This document shows, piece after piece, positions 35,825 through 49,800 of a DNA stretch of 64,000 nt. The stretch lies in the NCBI GenBank assembly GCA_023231475.1, contig JALJEE010002622.1, positions 23,813-87,812 of the forward strand. The letters run 5' to 3'. The notes below the pieces were generated by a model. The model was not told where the DNA came from and searched no databases. It saw only the letters and a program-made list of their open reading frames with translations. The first letter of the stretch is position 1; the number at the start of each line of letters is the position of its first letter. Source of the stretch: Seison nebaliae (lineage: Eukaryota > Rotifera > Pararotatoria > Seisonacea > Seisonidae). Both the position numbers and the translations under genes were made by a program.

Positions 35825-38800
35825 CTGGGGGGAGAGAATGAGAGAGAATTCCATTCGGGATAAAAGATGATGTGGAAATGATTTGGAGATATGTTGTTTA
35901 TACACTTATAGTTTGTTATCGGTAGAAATTTTCATTTATTCCTAATAAACATTTAGGGTTCATTCCTATTAAAAATACATGATAGACTTCGTTACATTAA
36001 GACGATTCAATCTCTTCATTCGATAGCGCTACCGGTAGACTTCCTAATGAAGACTATTTTATATACAAAATCACAGATAAACAAATTGCCAACGATGTTA
36101 TTAATCATACAAGTCAAGTAAATCAAGAGTCAGGTCTGCCTTCTCTCCTCTCCCCACCTTCCTCGACCTCCCCCCATGTCACAGGAGCACCATCACGATT
36201 TCACACAAATATTAAACGAAGTGAACGCGTTCAAAGGAACATATAGAGAGAATCAACATCTATTTATTCAACTATACTATGTTATACTACACATTCTCTC
36301 CCCTCCTCCCAAAAAACTTTCAGTCTCACCTAGTCAATCACTCAACTTTCCATTCATTTTGAAAGAACTCCCCGCAAATCAAACATGTATCAACATTCAA
36401 ATTGGAACTACCATTTGTTTAGTCACTTGTTAATGTTAATCGATTACCTGTTGATCATTTATGTTCTACTTTGCATACATTCTATCCATAAATCTACTCA
36501 AATTTCCCTTATAACGTGTTTTCTTGTTAGCAGAAGATCTTTTGATTTAATTAATTAAAAATTCCAGTTCAATTCAAGACATATTATTATTCTACAATGA
36601 CTCTTGTCACCAATCATTATCTCCAGTCATTAACTCGCCATCCACAATGAGATGTTTGTCTCTTCTTCATTTCAACTTCTTCTCCTCCACTTCATCCAAA
36701 GAGAAATTGTTCGTCGAGGAAATTGTCGTTATCTGAAAAACGAATCAATCCTCCGTCCCCATAATCGACCTTTTTCTCCTCGTTTTCCTCCTTCTCCATA
36801 TGCAAACAACGAGAGAGAATGCTCTCGTACTTTCCATTCTTTTCAGCTTCGTCGAGAAACACATCAACTATTTTTCCATATCCTCACATTTGAATTCCAT
36901 CAATTCCATCTTTAACGGTTTCTATCATTCCAAACCGAACCATCTTTCCTCAATCATTCATTTACACTTCACATCATACACAACTGTTCTTCTCACTTTC
37001 AATCTCATTCGATTTTCCTCAAACATTAACGAAACATATAAGCCGGTGTGTGTATGTAAGAGGTCCGAACGACAAAGAATGGATTATGTCAATTCTTCAA
37101 CAATACATTTCACTTAACGTTGAAGCGATTGAGTTATTGTTTGACATTAAAAACACATTTCTCTCAACAACATCGATTTGTGATTGCCAGATTAACATTT
37201 TTACTTACCGTCAACAACCAAACGGGACTAAATAATAAAACCTTCAATATCTAATAATACTCGAACGATTTAGCCGCATCATTTTTCCATTTGTATTTCA
37301 TAGAAACTCTTTCTCAAATTGGACCACAAATCACCATTGTAAATGTTCTCATTTCCTTCAAAATTTGAATTTACCGGTTTTGCCGATTTTCCACTTTCAC
37401 TTCGATGGTCCTTCCATATTCCTCTCACATCCTCGCATTTGGTAAGAACGAACACTAATTTCAAAATTGTAGGCCAATTCTCGAATTTTTTTGGTGTCCT
37501 TTTTCCAATTTGACAAAACGTCATATTTGTCGTTGTTCGGGGTTGACGAATAAGAATGTTTTGAGGTAGTGTTTTTAAGTCTTTAAGTGGTACCCATTTG
37601 TTGGAGAAACAGAGGAATTCTTAAAAGTTTTTTTAAGTGAAAATATATTTATTCTCAATTCTCTTCATCATCTCGTTCAGCTAACGAACCTTCATTCTCC
37701 TATTACTCAGTTATTTATAACTTGTTAATACGATAATGTTTTCCGACCGCTTAATGTTTCTTTAATTATTCCACGAACATTTTTCGACTTCTGTTCATTT
37801 CGCATCGCCTTATTTGTTCTTCTCCTATCATACTTCAGAGAGACGAATATAATTGAAAAGATACCAACACATCATATTGAAAATTAATTAATTTTCCAGA
37901 ACGAATTGCGGACAGTTCTCCCATTTGAACTCTATGAAATTCTCATCTCCTTTTCACGAAGCTGCCGCGTAACTTTACACCATTATATATATTTCTAATT
38001 AACAAAATTTCCATGTTACAACTTCACTTTCTTTGATTGACTGTGAGAAATTTTTCGAATCCCATTTCTATATCTTCTCGGAATGACGGTGGAATTAATT
38101 CATTAATCACACTCATCACTTCCACGATCGTCAATCAGAGTCGACGGTCCATTCGGAGATGAATGATAATTTATCCATTAATCATTCTCTGTCGTATAAT
38201 GTCGAATATGAATTAAGAGATTATGAATTAGAGAATTCGATCGGAAATGTCGATTGGTAAATAATATTAATTTCGTCAAATATCAACCAAATCTCAATCA
38301 TTTGTAATTATTTCTCTTGAAGTTTCCTTTAGACTCTTAATTATTTGTTATCATTATTATTCGGATTGATCGTCCGATATTTCCGGTGAATGCAACGGAA
38401 ATGGATCGATATCATTTTTCGCTTTATGATACTTCTTTCCTCTTTTCCTTCTCCTCCTCGTCTCCTCGTCTCCTCATCGTTGAGTCACTGAAATTTCGGA
38501 CAGATCATAAGTTCATTTCTACTCCCAATTCAATCCATTTCATACCGACTCTTCTTACTAGAACAATAGTTCCTTTTTCCATCAATTTCAAAAATAATTT
38601 TGAATAATTTCATGCAGTGTTGCTCGAATGAGAGAATGTCCTTCGGCGGTTGACGGAAATTAGGAGAACTGTCACAAATGGGAAAATGTGAGTCAAAATG
38701 TGTCACTCTTGAAAATGACAGCAAACAAAATACATCGATTTCTCATTTCCTAATCTGAATCACTCGAAATTGTTGGTTGGAAGGGAGGGTAGGAAGACAG

Positions 38801-41800
38801 AAGATGTCTTTGATGAGAATGATCCTTGTTCGATGGAAACTTGACAGATGTACAAATAATAAGAGGGGAGAGAAGATTTGCTTTCATTTGACATGTTTCG
38901 ATTTCGTACGTGAGCAAACACTGATTACAAATAAGTATGATAGTTATTTGGAGAAAGAAATTGTCATTCTTGAGGAGCGATTGTGTTCGACGCACAAAAA
39001 GAAACACTGTCAACAAAATCTTTTAGAGACGAAAAGAGGGAGAGATATGCAGATTTAATTGACATCTATCGAACTAGTGATAAATGTGCTCCAGAAATAA
39101 TTGGACAAGCGACTAATGAATAATTTAGATAAAATTTCTTCTCATTAAAACCCCCCTCGCCACCCGCAACACATCCTTCTCCTCCAAATATTTCTTTCTC
39201 ATTCTTCTCCTCCTCATCACCCTCGACACAAACCACCACAAATTCAACTTCCACATTAGCATAATAAGTGAGATTTATTGTTATTAACGGTCGGACGGGA
39301 ATACTTCCTTTTCTTCATTGATCAAATCAAACATATTTTCCTTCGATTTATAACCATATTTACTTTAGAGCTCATGAATCTCCTCATCTATCTTATCGTG
39401 ATTTTTTTTAAATTTTATCAATAATGAAATTTTTTCGTTATCCTTCCATTTTTTTCTAGTATTGGAAAACCCACGTGAAAACGGAGAAAAGTTAAAGGGA
39501 ACAATTTCGTCTTCCCAAAAATTTTCAAAAACACAAACAGAGACAAATAATGTGGGAGAGTACGCGAGAACGATATGTTAATATAAATTTCATATAAAAG
39601 TCGAATGGCTAGTGTTTCCGTTCCGTTTACGAGCTACATTAGTCGTGATTAAAAAAGAACCTTATTTTATTCTTCGTCCCGAATGATGGAATAAGTAAGC
39701 TTTTTATCGGATCCATTAGAAAACTTAATTGTTTTGATAACATCGAAATACAAGATGGTGAAATATTTATTAACAATGGTAAGAGTTTGACAAGAGACTT
39801 TTCCTTAATATTTTCATTAATGATCATATTAGAAGTAGTAGAATATCATCAGGACACATGATTCTCACTTTACAAGATTTCAGAAGAATAATAGTAAATT
39901 ATTCCGTTTTCCCAATTTCCGTCAGTCTCTTCATCATTCAACCATTTCTGTCAATATTACGAGTGAGGATACAAAACATTTTCGTTGAATTAGTATGTGT
40001 TGCAAATGGTGGAGTGTTCGCGACATATATAGTCGTCTCTACAAACTAGAATTAATTCCGACGATTCAGAATATGTCAAAAAGAAATTCAGTCAAAAAAT
40101 TAAATTTTTCTTTTGTAAAGTGGTTGAGACAGTATGATGGATATTAATTGGTAGTCGCGGATAAAACAGTCATCAGACACTTAACATAGTCACCACACAT
40201 AAGAACTACGGACAAAAAACCATACCGTATGATATCTAGCCATATGGTATGGGAATTTGTTCTAAGCAATGAAAATTTCCATTAAATTCTTTTTTGTCCT
40301 TCTCATATTCTCTTTAAGATATTTTTAAAAAAAATCCCCTTTTTATGATATTTTCCATTTCTTATTTTTCATATTTCCCTTAAATGGTATAAGTATAGTA
40401 GAAGAGTCAGAGGTTATTTTCGATATCATCTCTGAATTGTTCAGTCGGCCGATTTTCAGGAATGATAATTGTCGTGTGTTACAAATTGACATTGAGGAGG
40501 CAAGTGTACCGATTTGGTGTTGAACAAAAGGAAGGAATTCATTTTCTCGAAATAGAAAATGTATCAATTAACCAGAATTCGATTAATTCACTTCTGGAGA
40601 CACATTTTAGATCGGACAGTTAATGGCAGGAGGGGGAATGATGACGGAGGGGAATTATTTATTAAATATCATTTCTGACGACGATGATAGATGCGAATAA
40701 TTAGTAGATAAATTCGAAAACGAATCATTCCTACAATTTCGATGACGTTCACAACTATTTCATAGTTCTCAATTCAAATTATGCGTGACATTTCATTCAC
40801 TAATGCCTGGATGCCATTGTTTTTGTTCATTCTATTCTTCGGAATATTAAATGAGAAAATGGGAATAATTGAAGTCGAGATGAATGTCGGCAATATTTTA
40901 ATTCCACTTCAAAATTTTATTAACAACCATCATCGACAATTGATCGTAAAACTATAATTATGACATTCACATTTGGAGAGAAAAAGAAAATCGTTTGATA
41001 AGATTGCTGGTTATCAGGTGCTGATTTTAACACCTGTTTATAAATGATAGTATTCAAGCGTAGTTCTTTACGAATGGAAGACTATGGAACATTTTCATTA
41101 TTCTCCTAGAAATTCATTATTTTCACACTCGTCGTTCCCAACTAATTCTCCATGCATCACTTCCATTCCTCTTCTTCTTCTTCTTCTTCTTCTTCTTCAC
41201 CGTTCAATTTCATCCCGATGGATGGTGGAAATATTGGGCGTTTGAAACCAAAAAGAAAAGAAAGCCAACAATTTCTTATTCTGTCATTGATTTCGAGGAG
41301 AGGAAGAAGAATTTCTCTGATCTCTTCCCAATGATCACATTTGGTAACGGGACAAATGGTAACCCGAATGGAAAGAGTTTGTGGAGAACAATTGTCTGTT
41401 ACACATATAAAATATATGAATATCTGATATGGATAATAGACATGTTATGAGACAAGTTATTGAGAGATTGAGAGAATGTTTATTGTCCTCCAAAAACTGT
41501 TTATATAGACTTAGAAATTGTGTCGCCCAATCGATGATTAGTTAGGAATGGAGCTGAATTTGTCTGAAAAGAATTGTCAAACTTTCACCGACTACATGAA
41601 ATGATTGTGGAGGTACATTTATAGAGATTCTAATAATGCAACACCGACAGAGATATTAAGGAATTATATATAATTATGTCATTAATAATGGAGCATGATA
41701 GTGGTGGTGGTGATGGTGATGATGGAGAAGGAGAAGGAGAAGAAATGCAAAGGAACGAATATTATGATTATTTCCTGTTGAATCAACAAACTAAACATTT

Positions 41801-42569
41801 GTTTAGCGCCAATTATTCAGTTAAATTTCATGTTGTAAATATATATCGCTCCAGTTCCTTACAAGTTCGAAGGAATGAGAAGAAAACACTATAATTTTAG
41901 ATATTTGCACCAGGTTGCTCCGATATTTTTAATGTCAATAATCATTCTTCCTGTTCGTATCGGCGATGGAGAAAGGAGGGAGGAAGGTACGAAGGAAATT
42001 TATTTATTCATCATTTTCTAGCTAGCCAATCCATAAAATAGAGAAAATTGTGTCCTTGCTGTCTAATCATAAAATCTTGGAAAGTTCCGATTGCCTGAGT
42101 TGGTGAGAGGGAATAGTGCCATTCATTTTCATAAGATTTTATCAGAGAATATGATGATTGGAAAGGCGACTGCTCCCCAACAAATTAACTGATCCAATTT
42201 GTTGATTAGATGGCAATGTGTGTTTCCCAAACTAACATCTGCTTACAATCAATTATCGTGTTTATCGCACAGGAGAAAAAAAGAAGAGAATAATTTCTAG
42301 ATATCTTCCAACAATTTATCGATCTAATTTATTCAAGAAAACTTTAATCAAGATAACAATGTTTACATTAGTTTCTGTCCAATTTATCCGTTTCTATCCC
42401 TCCCAATCTATCCCTCCATCAACTTTTTAGTTGATCCGATAAACATTATCGACAATATCCAAATCACTGAAATGAGCAGTAATTGCAAGTGAATCCTCTC
42501 CATCTTTCCATTTAATTCCTTCCAAACTCCTTCGTCCTTCGAACCTTTTTTGATGATGTTTTATTCCGA
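35825..42569. other. Gene-poor DNA with weak exon-like islands
   Basis: Mostly AT-rich sequence with no clear gene. Protein-like frames are visible at 36182-36280 on the plus strand, after a long polypyrimidine tract and CACAG (EHHHDFTQILNEVNAF), and at 37279-37524 on the minus strand (NGDLWSNLRKSFYEIQM). Neither can be joined to a recognisable gene. A (CTT)n tract lies at 41166-41201 and a GGT/GAT/GGAGAA tract at 41702-41742. Confidence 0.35.
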
Positions 42570-42704
42570 GATGTGCATCGTCTTCCTTTCGTCATCGTTA
42601 ATCGTAACTCTAACGATCATTATGGTTCGGATAGACTTTCCCAAGCCAGCACTCCGTCTTCATGTTCATTATCTTATGACGAAGGTGAATATGAGGAAAA
42701 ATAG
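42570..42704 (+). other. Candidate terminal coding exon
   Basis: One frame reads DVHRLPFVIVNRNSNDHYG then SDRLSQASTPSSCSLSYDEG and EYEEK with a TAG at 42702. Composition and codon use are protein-like, with a Ser/Pro phosphosite style (SQASTPSS) and an acidic end. The nearest upstream acceptor is at CCGAG (42570) after a T-rich tract. A donor-like GTGAAT also lies inside. It suggests that a gene with large introns crosses this region. Confidence 0.35.
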
Positions 42705-44250
42705 ACGAATTACACTCTCACTCCTACTGAATCATAAGCGAATTAGTTTGTGATGATTATAAATAATTACAAGTTGCTAACAACCATGTTCCATATAGTT
42801 TCCATGTTGTAAACTGCATATCCTTTTTTTATTGGTGTTAAATTTCACTTAATATCAAATCTTTTCTCAAAAAATAAAGCGCCCAAATCACCCTTCAGTA
42901 TCATCAATTCCTTATCAAACCATATTTCCTATACACGTCAGATTTGCACTCTCCATCATCATCATTTTATGCACATACATATGTGCACATATTGGAAAGA
43001 TCGTCCACTTAGAGCGTGGAGAAATCTAAATTGTTTGAAAATATCGAAAATGAATAAAATTGATGGAAATCATCATATAAAATTAAATTTCGATTTTTAA
43101 TTTATCATTCCATCCATCTAATGATGATAGGCTTCGGAAAATAGATTTTTTATTATTCGTCTTCAAATTTCCAATTTCTATTAAATCAAATTCGGAGAAA
43201 AAGAAAAGAAAATCTCTCCAGTCGGTTTATTTCGACGATTCCAGTTTGTCATTTATATTTCCTTTCTTCCTCATCTTCCCCCGATTGCTGCCATTCGATG
43301 AAAACACCTGAAATGTTAATTCACTTTCCATTAAAATCGGGAGAGTATTGTTATTCTAATCAGCCTCTTCCATTTCATCCGATACGATAATATCGAATTC
43401 AACTCTCTAAACATTTCCCTTTGTAATCCAGATTATCAATTATTCAGTTCTTTTATTTCACATTCTACTTTCTCTTCCAACTATTCCGTGTCCTCCGGTC
43501 CCCCCATCTTTCGACGACAATTCGAATTGGAAGACAATCACGATGCTCCGTTCGATTGGAGGGAGAGAGAGAGAGAAAGAGAGAGGAAAGCTAAATGGAA
43601 TTATGACGATAAATCAGAGGAAGATTATTAAAACTTCATTCCATCGAAAATTTGGAGAGACATCAGTTTCAGTGGTCTGCCAACTGTCGTTATGTAGTCC
43701 CATTAGTGATAGTTCATCGAAAATCGACTTTATCCCAAATGAAAATCTCTTCTCGCAAACCGTTTTTTTTTTCTTTTTAATATCGCGACTTTTATATTTA
43801 CTTCTATCTGGCTGCTGGATGTGTAGCTTGGAAGGAAACGTTTCTTCTTTCGTATAGATGAGAAACAGAAATAATACTTCAAATGAAGAAATGTGGAAAG
43901 GGGAGAGAGTAACATCTCCCTCTCACCATTCGACGCAACTTTCTCCCAATCCCACTCCACCATCAAAAATATATGTAGTGTTTATAAACACTAGTGACGA
44001 TGAAAGTGAGAACAGACCCAACAAAAATTTTCTTCGAAAGCAACATATTTCATAATATAGAGAGTTCGATAAAAAAAAGAATTGATTGTTATTAAAAAAG
44101 AAATGTTTAGTACTACCGCTTAGAGAATTGATCAGTAACGGTAGATTCGTTTCACATTCGTTCCCACGTCGTCTTAATAAATCAATCCTTTCCAATTATG
44201 CGGTCCAACTCTTAACAAAATGAATTCCATCAAATATATCAAATATGAAT
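42705..44250. other. Gene-poor DNA
   Basis: AT-rich sequence, a (GA)n run at 43560-43580 and no supportable gene. Confidence 0.45.
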
Positions 44251-44428
44251 GATATATTAGGGAGAAGGACATAAGAGCCACGAGACAAAAGAGCCACGGC
44301 ACAAAAAAGCCACGACACAAAAGAGCCACGGCACAAAAGAGCCACGGCACAAAAGAGCCATGGACAAAAGAGCCATGGAGAAAGGCTCTTTTGTCTCGTG
44401 GCTCTTATGTCCTAAACTCGATATATTA
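44251..44428. repeat. Palindromic minisatellite insert with flanking 9-bp repeat
   Basis: Six tandem units of 16 bp (consensus ACGGCACAAAAGAGCC) lie inside a perfect inverted repeat of about 30 bp. The left arm begins AGGACATAAGAGCCACGAGA and the right arm is its exact reverse complement, ending at CTTATGTCCT near 44413. Both sides show GATATATTA (44251-44259 and 44420-44428), a possible target duplication. There is no ORF. It looks like a small transposed or fold-back unit that grew by tandem duplication. Confidence 0.8.
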
Positions 44429-46028
44429 TATTATAGTACGTATGATGATGATGATGATGATGATGTTTGGATGGAACAAACTAAATAGATTTCCACTTAT
44501 AACAACTACTGTAATTTATTAGGAGATTAGACGATTTTATGAATAGGATAGTCTTGGCAGTTTCCTCCTCAAATCGTGTTCGTTCCCCGAGAAACACACA
44601 CATTTCTCCACATTGCGCCCACTCCCAATTGAATATGGTTAAAAGGATAAATAATTTCGAATATAATTTCTTTTGCCAACTTAATTTCCAATAACATTTC
44701 TAGGGTAGGCAATCGATTAATTCGCATAAGACAAGAGTCTCAGAGACTCAGTCTCTCCTCCTATGTAGTAGAATTGTTTAATAATGGAACAATAACACTC
44801 CAGAAATGGGATTCCTCCTCAATTTAAATAACCGATGAAAATTAGTCCGATATTATTCCGATATATTTTCCCACTTCTAGAGACTGCTTTCTTAGTTCAT
44901 TTTCTTCATTTTTTCTAGATATATCATCAAATTCAAAAACGTATAATTCCAATGAATATTTAGTGATCGCACCCAAATATTTATGGGACAGCCGTGAAAA
45001 AATTTCATTTAATTCTCTTATTTTTTTCTTCCATTTTTTTTCCAAAAAAATTATTATTAATTATATTCTCGCAACATAGATCAGGCAACGATCTATAATC
45101 ATGGAAATTGAATGTTCGGTTCATTTTCAACCGTATGCACTCTCCATCATTAGAGTTCAATATATCATGGCTTATCTTAATTGGGAAATAACGAGATAAT
45201 TACTTTTATCGAGCAAATTACGAAGTGACAGTACAACTTTGAGTTCACCACTCCCCAAATCGTTTTAGTATAAATGGAATAATGAATGGTGCTATTCGAA
45301 TGAAGAGGGACAATAAAATTTTTTCAGGAAAAAAATTGTAATTTCTGATTAATGGAAATCATTTATTCCAGAAAATCCGTCGATTCTATTCCAAATAATA
45401 AAAACGAGATAAAAGCAGAATTAACAGTTTTTTTCCTGAAAATATTTTTTTCCTTATTCCTCTTCTTTCGCACAGCACTAATAATGAACTGTTAATTCCC
45501 TGATAAAAGATATTAGTTTGAATTTTGAATAAAATTTCATCATTGGGAAGGAATGGTCGTCATGGTGACGATGAACAAATATGGAGCCATTTCTGTGTGA
45601 TGATGTTAATGACAGAATGACTCACTAGTGTTTCCATTCTTTCATTTTTTTGGGTTTTATTTTCGGAGTATTGTGTGATGAAATAAAATTTTATTATTCC
45701 ATGATGGAATCAATAAAACTTCCATTTTCTTCCATAGCCGATTCAGCGAATTGATCAAACAGACGAATTTTTGTATATGTTCTCCCCTTTGATTTCCAAT
45801 TCGCCTAATTTCTTTTCTCCATCAATATTAAATGGTAGAATTACAGTGAGTAGAGAAAGAGGAGAGAACGAATCGGGAATTGATGGAAAAAGGACATGAA
45901 CATGACGATGGCAAATCGGTTCATGTGTTGTCTGTCATTACATCGGGAAAAGGAAAGGAAAATCGACAGAAAGGAGAGAGCATCGCCATTATACCTGTTC
46001 AATACACTTCGTCCATACATCATCATCA

Positions 46029-46071
46029 CACACACACACACACACGCACACACACACAGACACACACACAA
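46029..46071. repeat. (CA)n microsatellite
   Basis: CA units with GC and GA interruptions. Confidence 0.9.
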
Positions 46072-46631
46072 AGTCTTTTCTCTTCTTTCACTTCCATCGC
46101 TGCCATGTCGAGCTCTATTCACATCGTTTGACCGTATGTAGGGAGGGAGGAGGTAGAGGTCGGAACGAGTGATCGTGGGATATAGGAGTTTCAGATAGGA
46201 ATGATTGACGGAATTAAATAGAAATATAAAAACATTGTGTGTTGTTCCAAATGAAATTCCCTATTCTCCTGCCTGCCGCTGTCGGCGAAGGAAAATAACG
46301 AAAATGAGAGGAAAGATTAATTTATTATTGTTTGTTCATCAACGACTTATAGTTTCGCGTTCGTCTTTCTCCTACTAGACCGTATGAGCCTGTATACATA
46401 TGCCATTGTGTATGTGTATATTAATATCATATTAAGTTTTTTTCTTCTTTCTGGAGAATGTATAGTGTTGGAAAAATTCAGTAATCATTTTCATTTTTAT
46501 CCTTTTCTTCTTTTTCTCATCACATGAAAACGAAAAGAAGAAATTGAAAAGCATTCCGGTCCTTTCCCATTCCCCGGTTGTTTTGGGCTGGTGGATTACT
46601 AATATTCGTCTCTCCTACCCTCCTCCAACAG

Positions 46632-46820
46632 GCATTCACCGAACTGTTTCGGGATTGGACGAATTCCCTAGTTAAATTTGGCATAATTCAAAACCGAATA
46701 ATCATCCACACACCAACCGTCCCACCTACCACCCATTCCATTCAAACCAATGATATTAGGAATTTGGTGTTTAAATGCCGAACACCATCAGACGCTACCA
46801 CCAATACCGAGTACTTGTAA
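46632..46820 (+). other. Candidate coding exon after a strong acceptor
   Basis: The acceptor CTCCTACCCTCCTCCAACAG is followed by an open frame of 62 codons to TAA (46818-46820): AFTELFRDWTNSLVKFGII, then a Thr/Pro-rich stretch and DIRNLVFKCRTPSDATTN. It is GC-richer than its surroundings and protein-like. The family is not recognised. The exon may end at an internal donor (GTGTTTAAA) rather than the stop. Confidence 0.3.
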
Positions 46821-49800
46821 CTTGTAGCTTGTAGTAGTAGTAATAGTAGTAGTAATAGTGAGAGATGTTTAGTGTAGATGTTTTTAGAAGGAATGTTCGC
46901 AAGAATGGAAGAAGGGACGAAAATGTTAGCACTGGCAATTAAGGCGAAGTGAGACAGTCCCTTTTCTACTAGTGTTTTCTCCTCCTCATACACATTGGTG
47001 ATGTTGATGTCATAAAATATTGGACAGGAGAATGAATGAGAATTTCGCGAGAGAAGAAATGATACATTTGATAATAAATGAATAAACAGACAGAACGAAC
47101 AGAATAAGATAGACAGATGCATCATTAGCGGAATTCATATTCGTAGAAGATATTGAAGATGTCATATGCATATTTCAAATAATATTAATATGAGAATGGG
47201 AGAATCAACACGATATTCATATCACTTAAGCAAACAGATGAAAACGAATGTATTCATACATCCATTTCTACGTGCTTATCGATTTCTTCCTTCTACTCTC
47301 GTTCGATAAGCGAATATGTGCAAGTGTATTCCTTTTATCTATCTTATTCCCATCCAATCTTTTCTTCGTTTGGTCTGTTGACAGAATTGTCTAATCGAAT
47401 ATCGAAAGAAATATGAATTCGACTATTCCCTTTCACAGATATATGTTGCTAATTCCATTGTTCCTCAACCAAATTACATCTATCTGTATATCCATCTCAT
47501 CTAATCATTCCCCTATCCTCAATATCAGTCATTCGTCTTTTGTCCTGTTCCACTCGATGGGGAGGGCAGAGGGCCGACCGAGTGGTTACTCAAACAATTT
47601 ATAAGAAACCATTCCTCCTCACCAAACGATACTCTCATTTTATTTCCTATGAATTAATCTTCCATCAACAATTTTTATTTTCTTCAAACTTCCAAAGTAA
47701 CACATTAACCATTTCTCCCAATTTCATTCCCTTCTAATCATTTATCTCCATTTCCCCTCTTCCACCCTCAACCACCAAATTTTTTCAATTCAAAATCATT
47801 TCTCCATTTAATGACGATATTGATGATGGAGAGAAAATTGGTGAGAATTGTAAAGCTTCTAAATGATTCATGCATTTATTGAGAAGATAAGAGGAGTGAT
47901 GTCCTTTCCATCACGATGACAACAATAAAAAACTGATTTATCATACAATATTGTTCGGAGTACGGAGGCGATAATAAACATTCGTACAATTTCTCTTATT
48001 CACCTTTGGTTGATGACTATCATCTTTTCCTCTCATACATTCCACAAGTCGGACTACGTCGGCAAAGGAAATATTAAACGGAAGTGAAGTAGGAAAATTT
48101 CGTTATTCCTTTCATCAACCTATCCGTCCGAAACTTGCCCATAATGTTTAATTGGAATAACCTAATTTTTAACTAATGCTCTCTCCCTCTCCCTTCTCCA
48201 CTCCACTTGTGACATGTTGTCCGGACTAATAACTTGGCTTATGTTAACATTTATCGGACATTACGACGAACCTGCACCAAACGGAACAGACGATGACTAA
48301 ACTACACTAAGTCGCACACAAACGAAGAGAGTGAGTGTGTATGATAAGAATTTGTGCTGGCACTTCTTGCAGCGCCAAGAGCCGGCGACATACTCCCCAT
48401 TAATCTATTATTCTATGCACACATAATTGATGATGTTCACCAAACATTCATGACACATTCACTCAAATTTTCACCTTGCTCATTGTTCGAATAGTTTTTT
48501 ATTAGAAAGTTTTTTCTCCAATTCCTCGCGGAGTACAAATGGATGATACTGAATTGTAACGCGTCACAACTACTTACAAGTAGGAAGTATATAATTTTCT
48601 CATATATATTGTGCGGGGTGACAGATCGTATGGTAAATTGAATTTTCGAAAGTAATTGAATTCTCCTTATATGTGTATATTATCCATCTTTCAACCGTCT
48701 TTCATTTCCTTCATCGGAGAGATGGAGGTTGTGATGGAGATGATAACCATAATCGTTTGAAGAGAGAGACGAGTGGGAAGTGGACAGGGATGTTGGGATG
48801 AGAATGCACATTCCCTTCTCTATAATGGCCCTTCTTCCACTCACCTCAACGACCAAATCTACATGTTTTTAGTGGTTCTTTATAGCAAGAACTGGGAACA
48901 ACACCTTTCGATGAGTTGAAGAGGAAAAAATGGGGAAATGGAGGAGAAATGATGGATAGATAAAATAATAAATAAATATATATATATATATTCCAATAAT
49001 TCGATATGTGTATGGAAGAGAAGAAGAATAATATATGAATTATTTCAATTACTCACCGAGGAGATTTCTCTTTATAATAAATTTTTGAAAAAAAATTCGC
49101 CCAAAAAATATTTATGCGTTTCGCTTTCAAATCTCCTAATCTGTTTTCTCTTCTCTCTCTTCCAATTATCTCCGATATCTCGCTCTGTTACTTCTACGAG
49201 TCTCCTAATTTCATTTCGGAAATCACGTGTGTTAATGAAGATTCTCGAAAGAAATTTCTTTTCTTTATGTGAAAAATTGTTGGTTGTGTTTCAGTCGTCG
49301 TCTCTCATATCGTCGTCGTCTTGCTACATGCCATCATTTTTCTCTCCGTCCGCGAAAGCGACGATGAAATTTGTTCAGTCTTCTTCGAGGGCCAATATAG
49401 ACAAATGGTAAACAGTTTCCCCAGTTCGCTTTCACTAACGCGAGAGAAAGAAAGACGAATAATTATAATTAAGCAAAGTAAATAATTTCGTCTTCACTCC
49501 TCGCTGACATGATGGGAGAGAGGCACATACAGTCCGTCCGACGTAGCATAGGTGGATGTGTTTAAAAATTTTTTTTAGTCAACTCTCAATCACATACACA
49601 TAGTTAGGTATACATACATATCTCCAGTATACACCTAGGTACCTCGAGAAGTAAGCTTAACCAGTACCTACACACATACACACGCACATACGCACACAAA
49701 CACATACAGACATCCTTTTATCATGTTGTAGGGAGAATGTAAGGAGTATATATACCTTGAACAAATGTTGTATACACATCTCTATGTTATCTATTTAGGA

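Noticed and set aside
44265-44413. CRISPR-like repeat array
   Set aside because: Units are contiguous 16-mers with no spacers, in a eukaryotic genome, enclosed by an inverted repeat.
45841-46141. Three overlapping 81-93 codon ORFs on both strands
   Set aside because: Kept open by a (CA)n microsatellite; no protein-like composition outside it.
47550-47585. GC-rich hairpin (CCACTCG/CGAGTGG) as a possible small RNA
   Set aside because: Only a 7-bp stem with a 22-nt loop; no Pol III boxes or microRNA-like precursor.
49085-49411. 108-codon Ser-rich plus ORF
   Set aside because: TC-rich tract reading as Ser/Leu; no splice or homology support.
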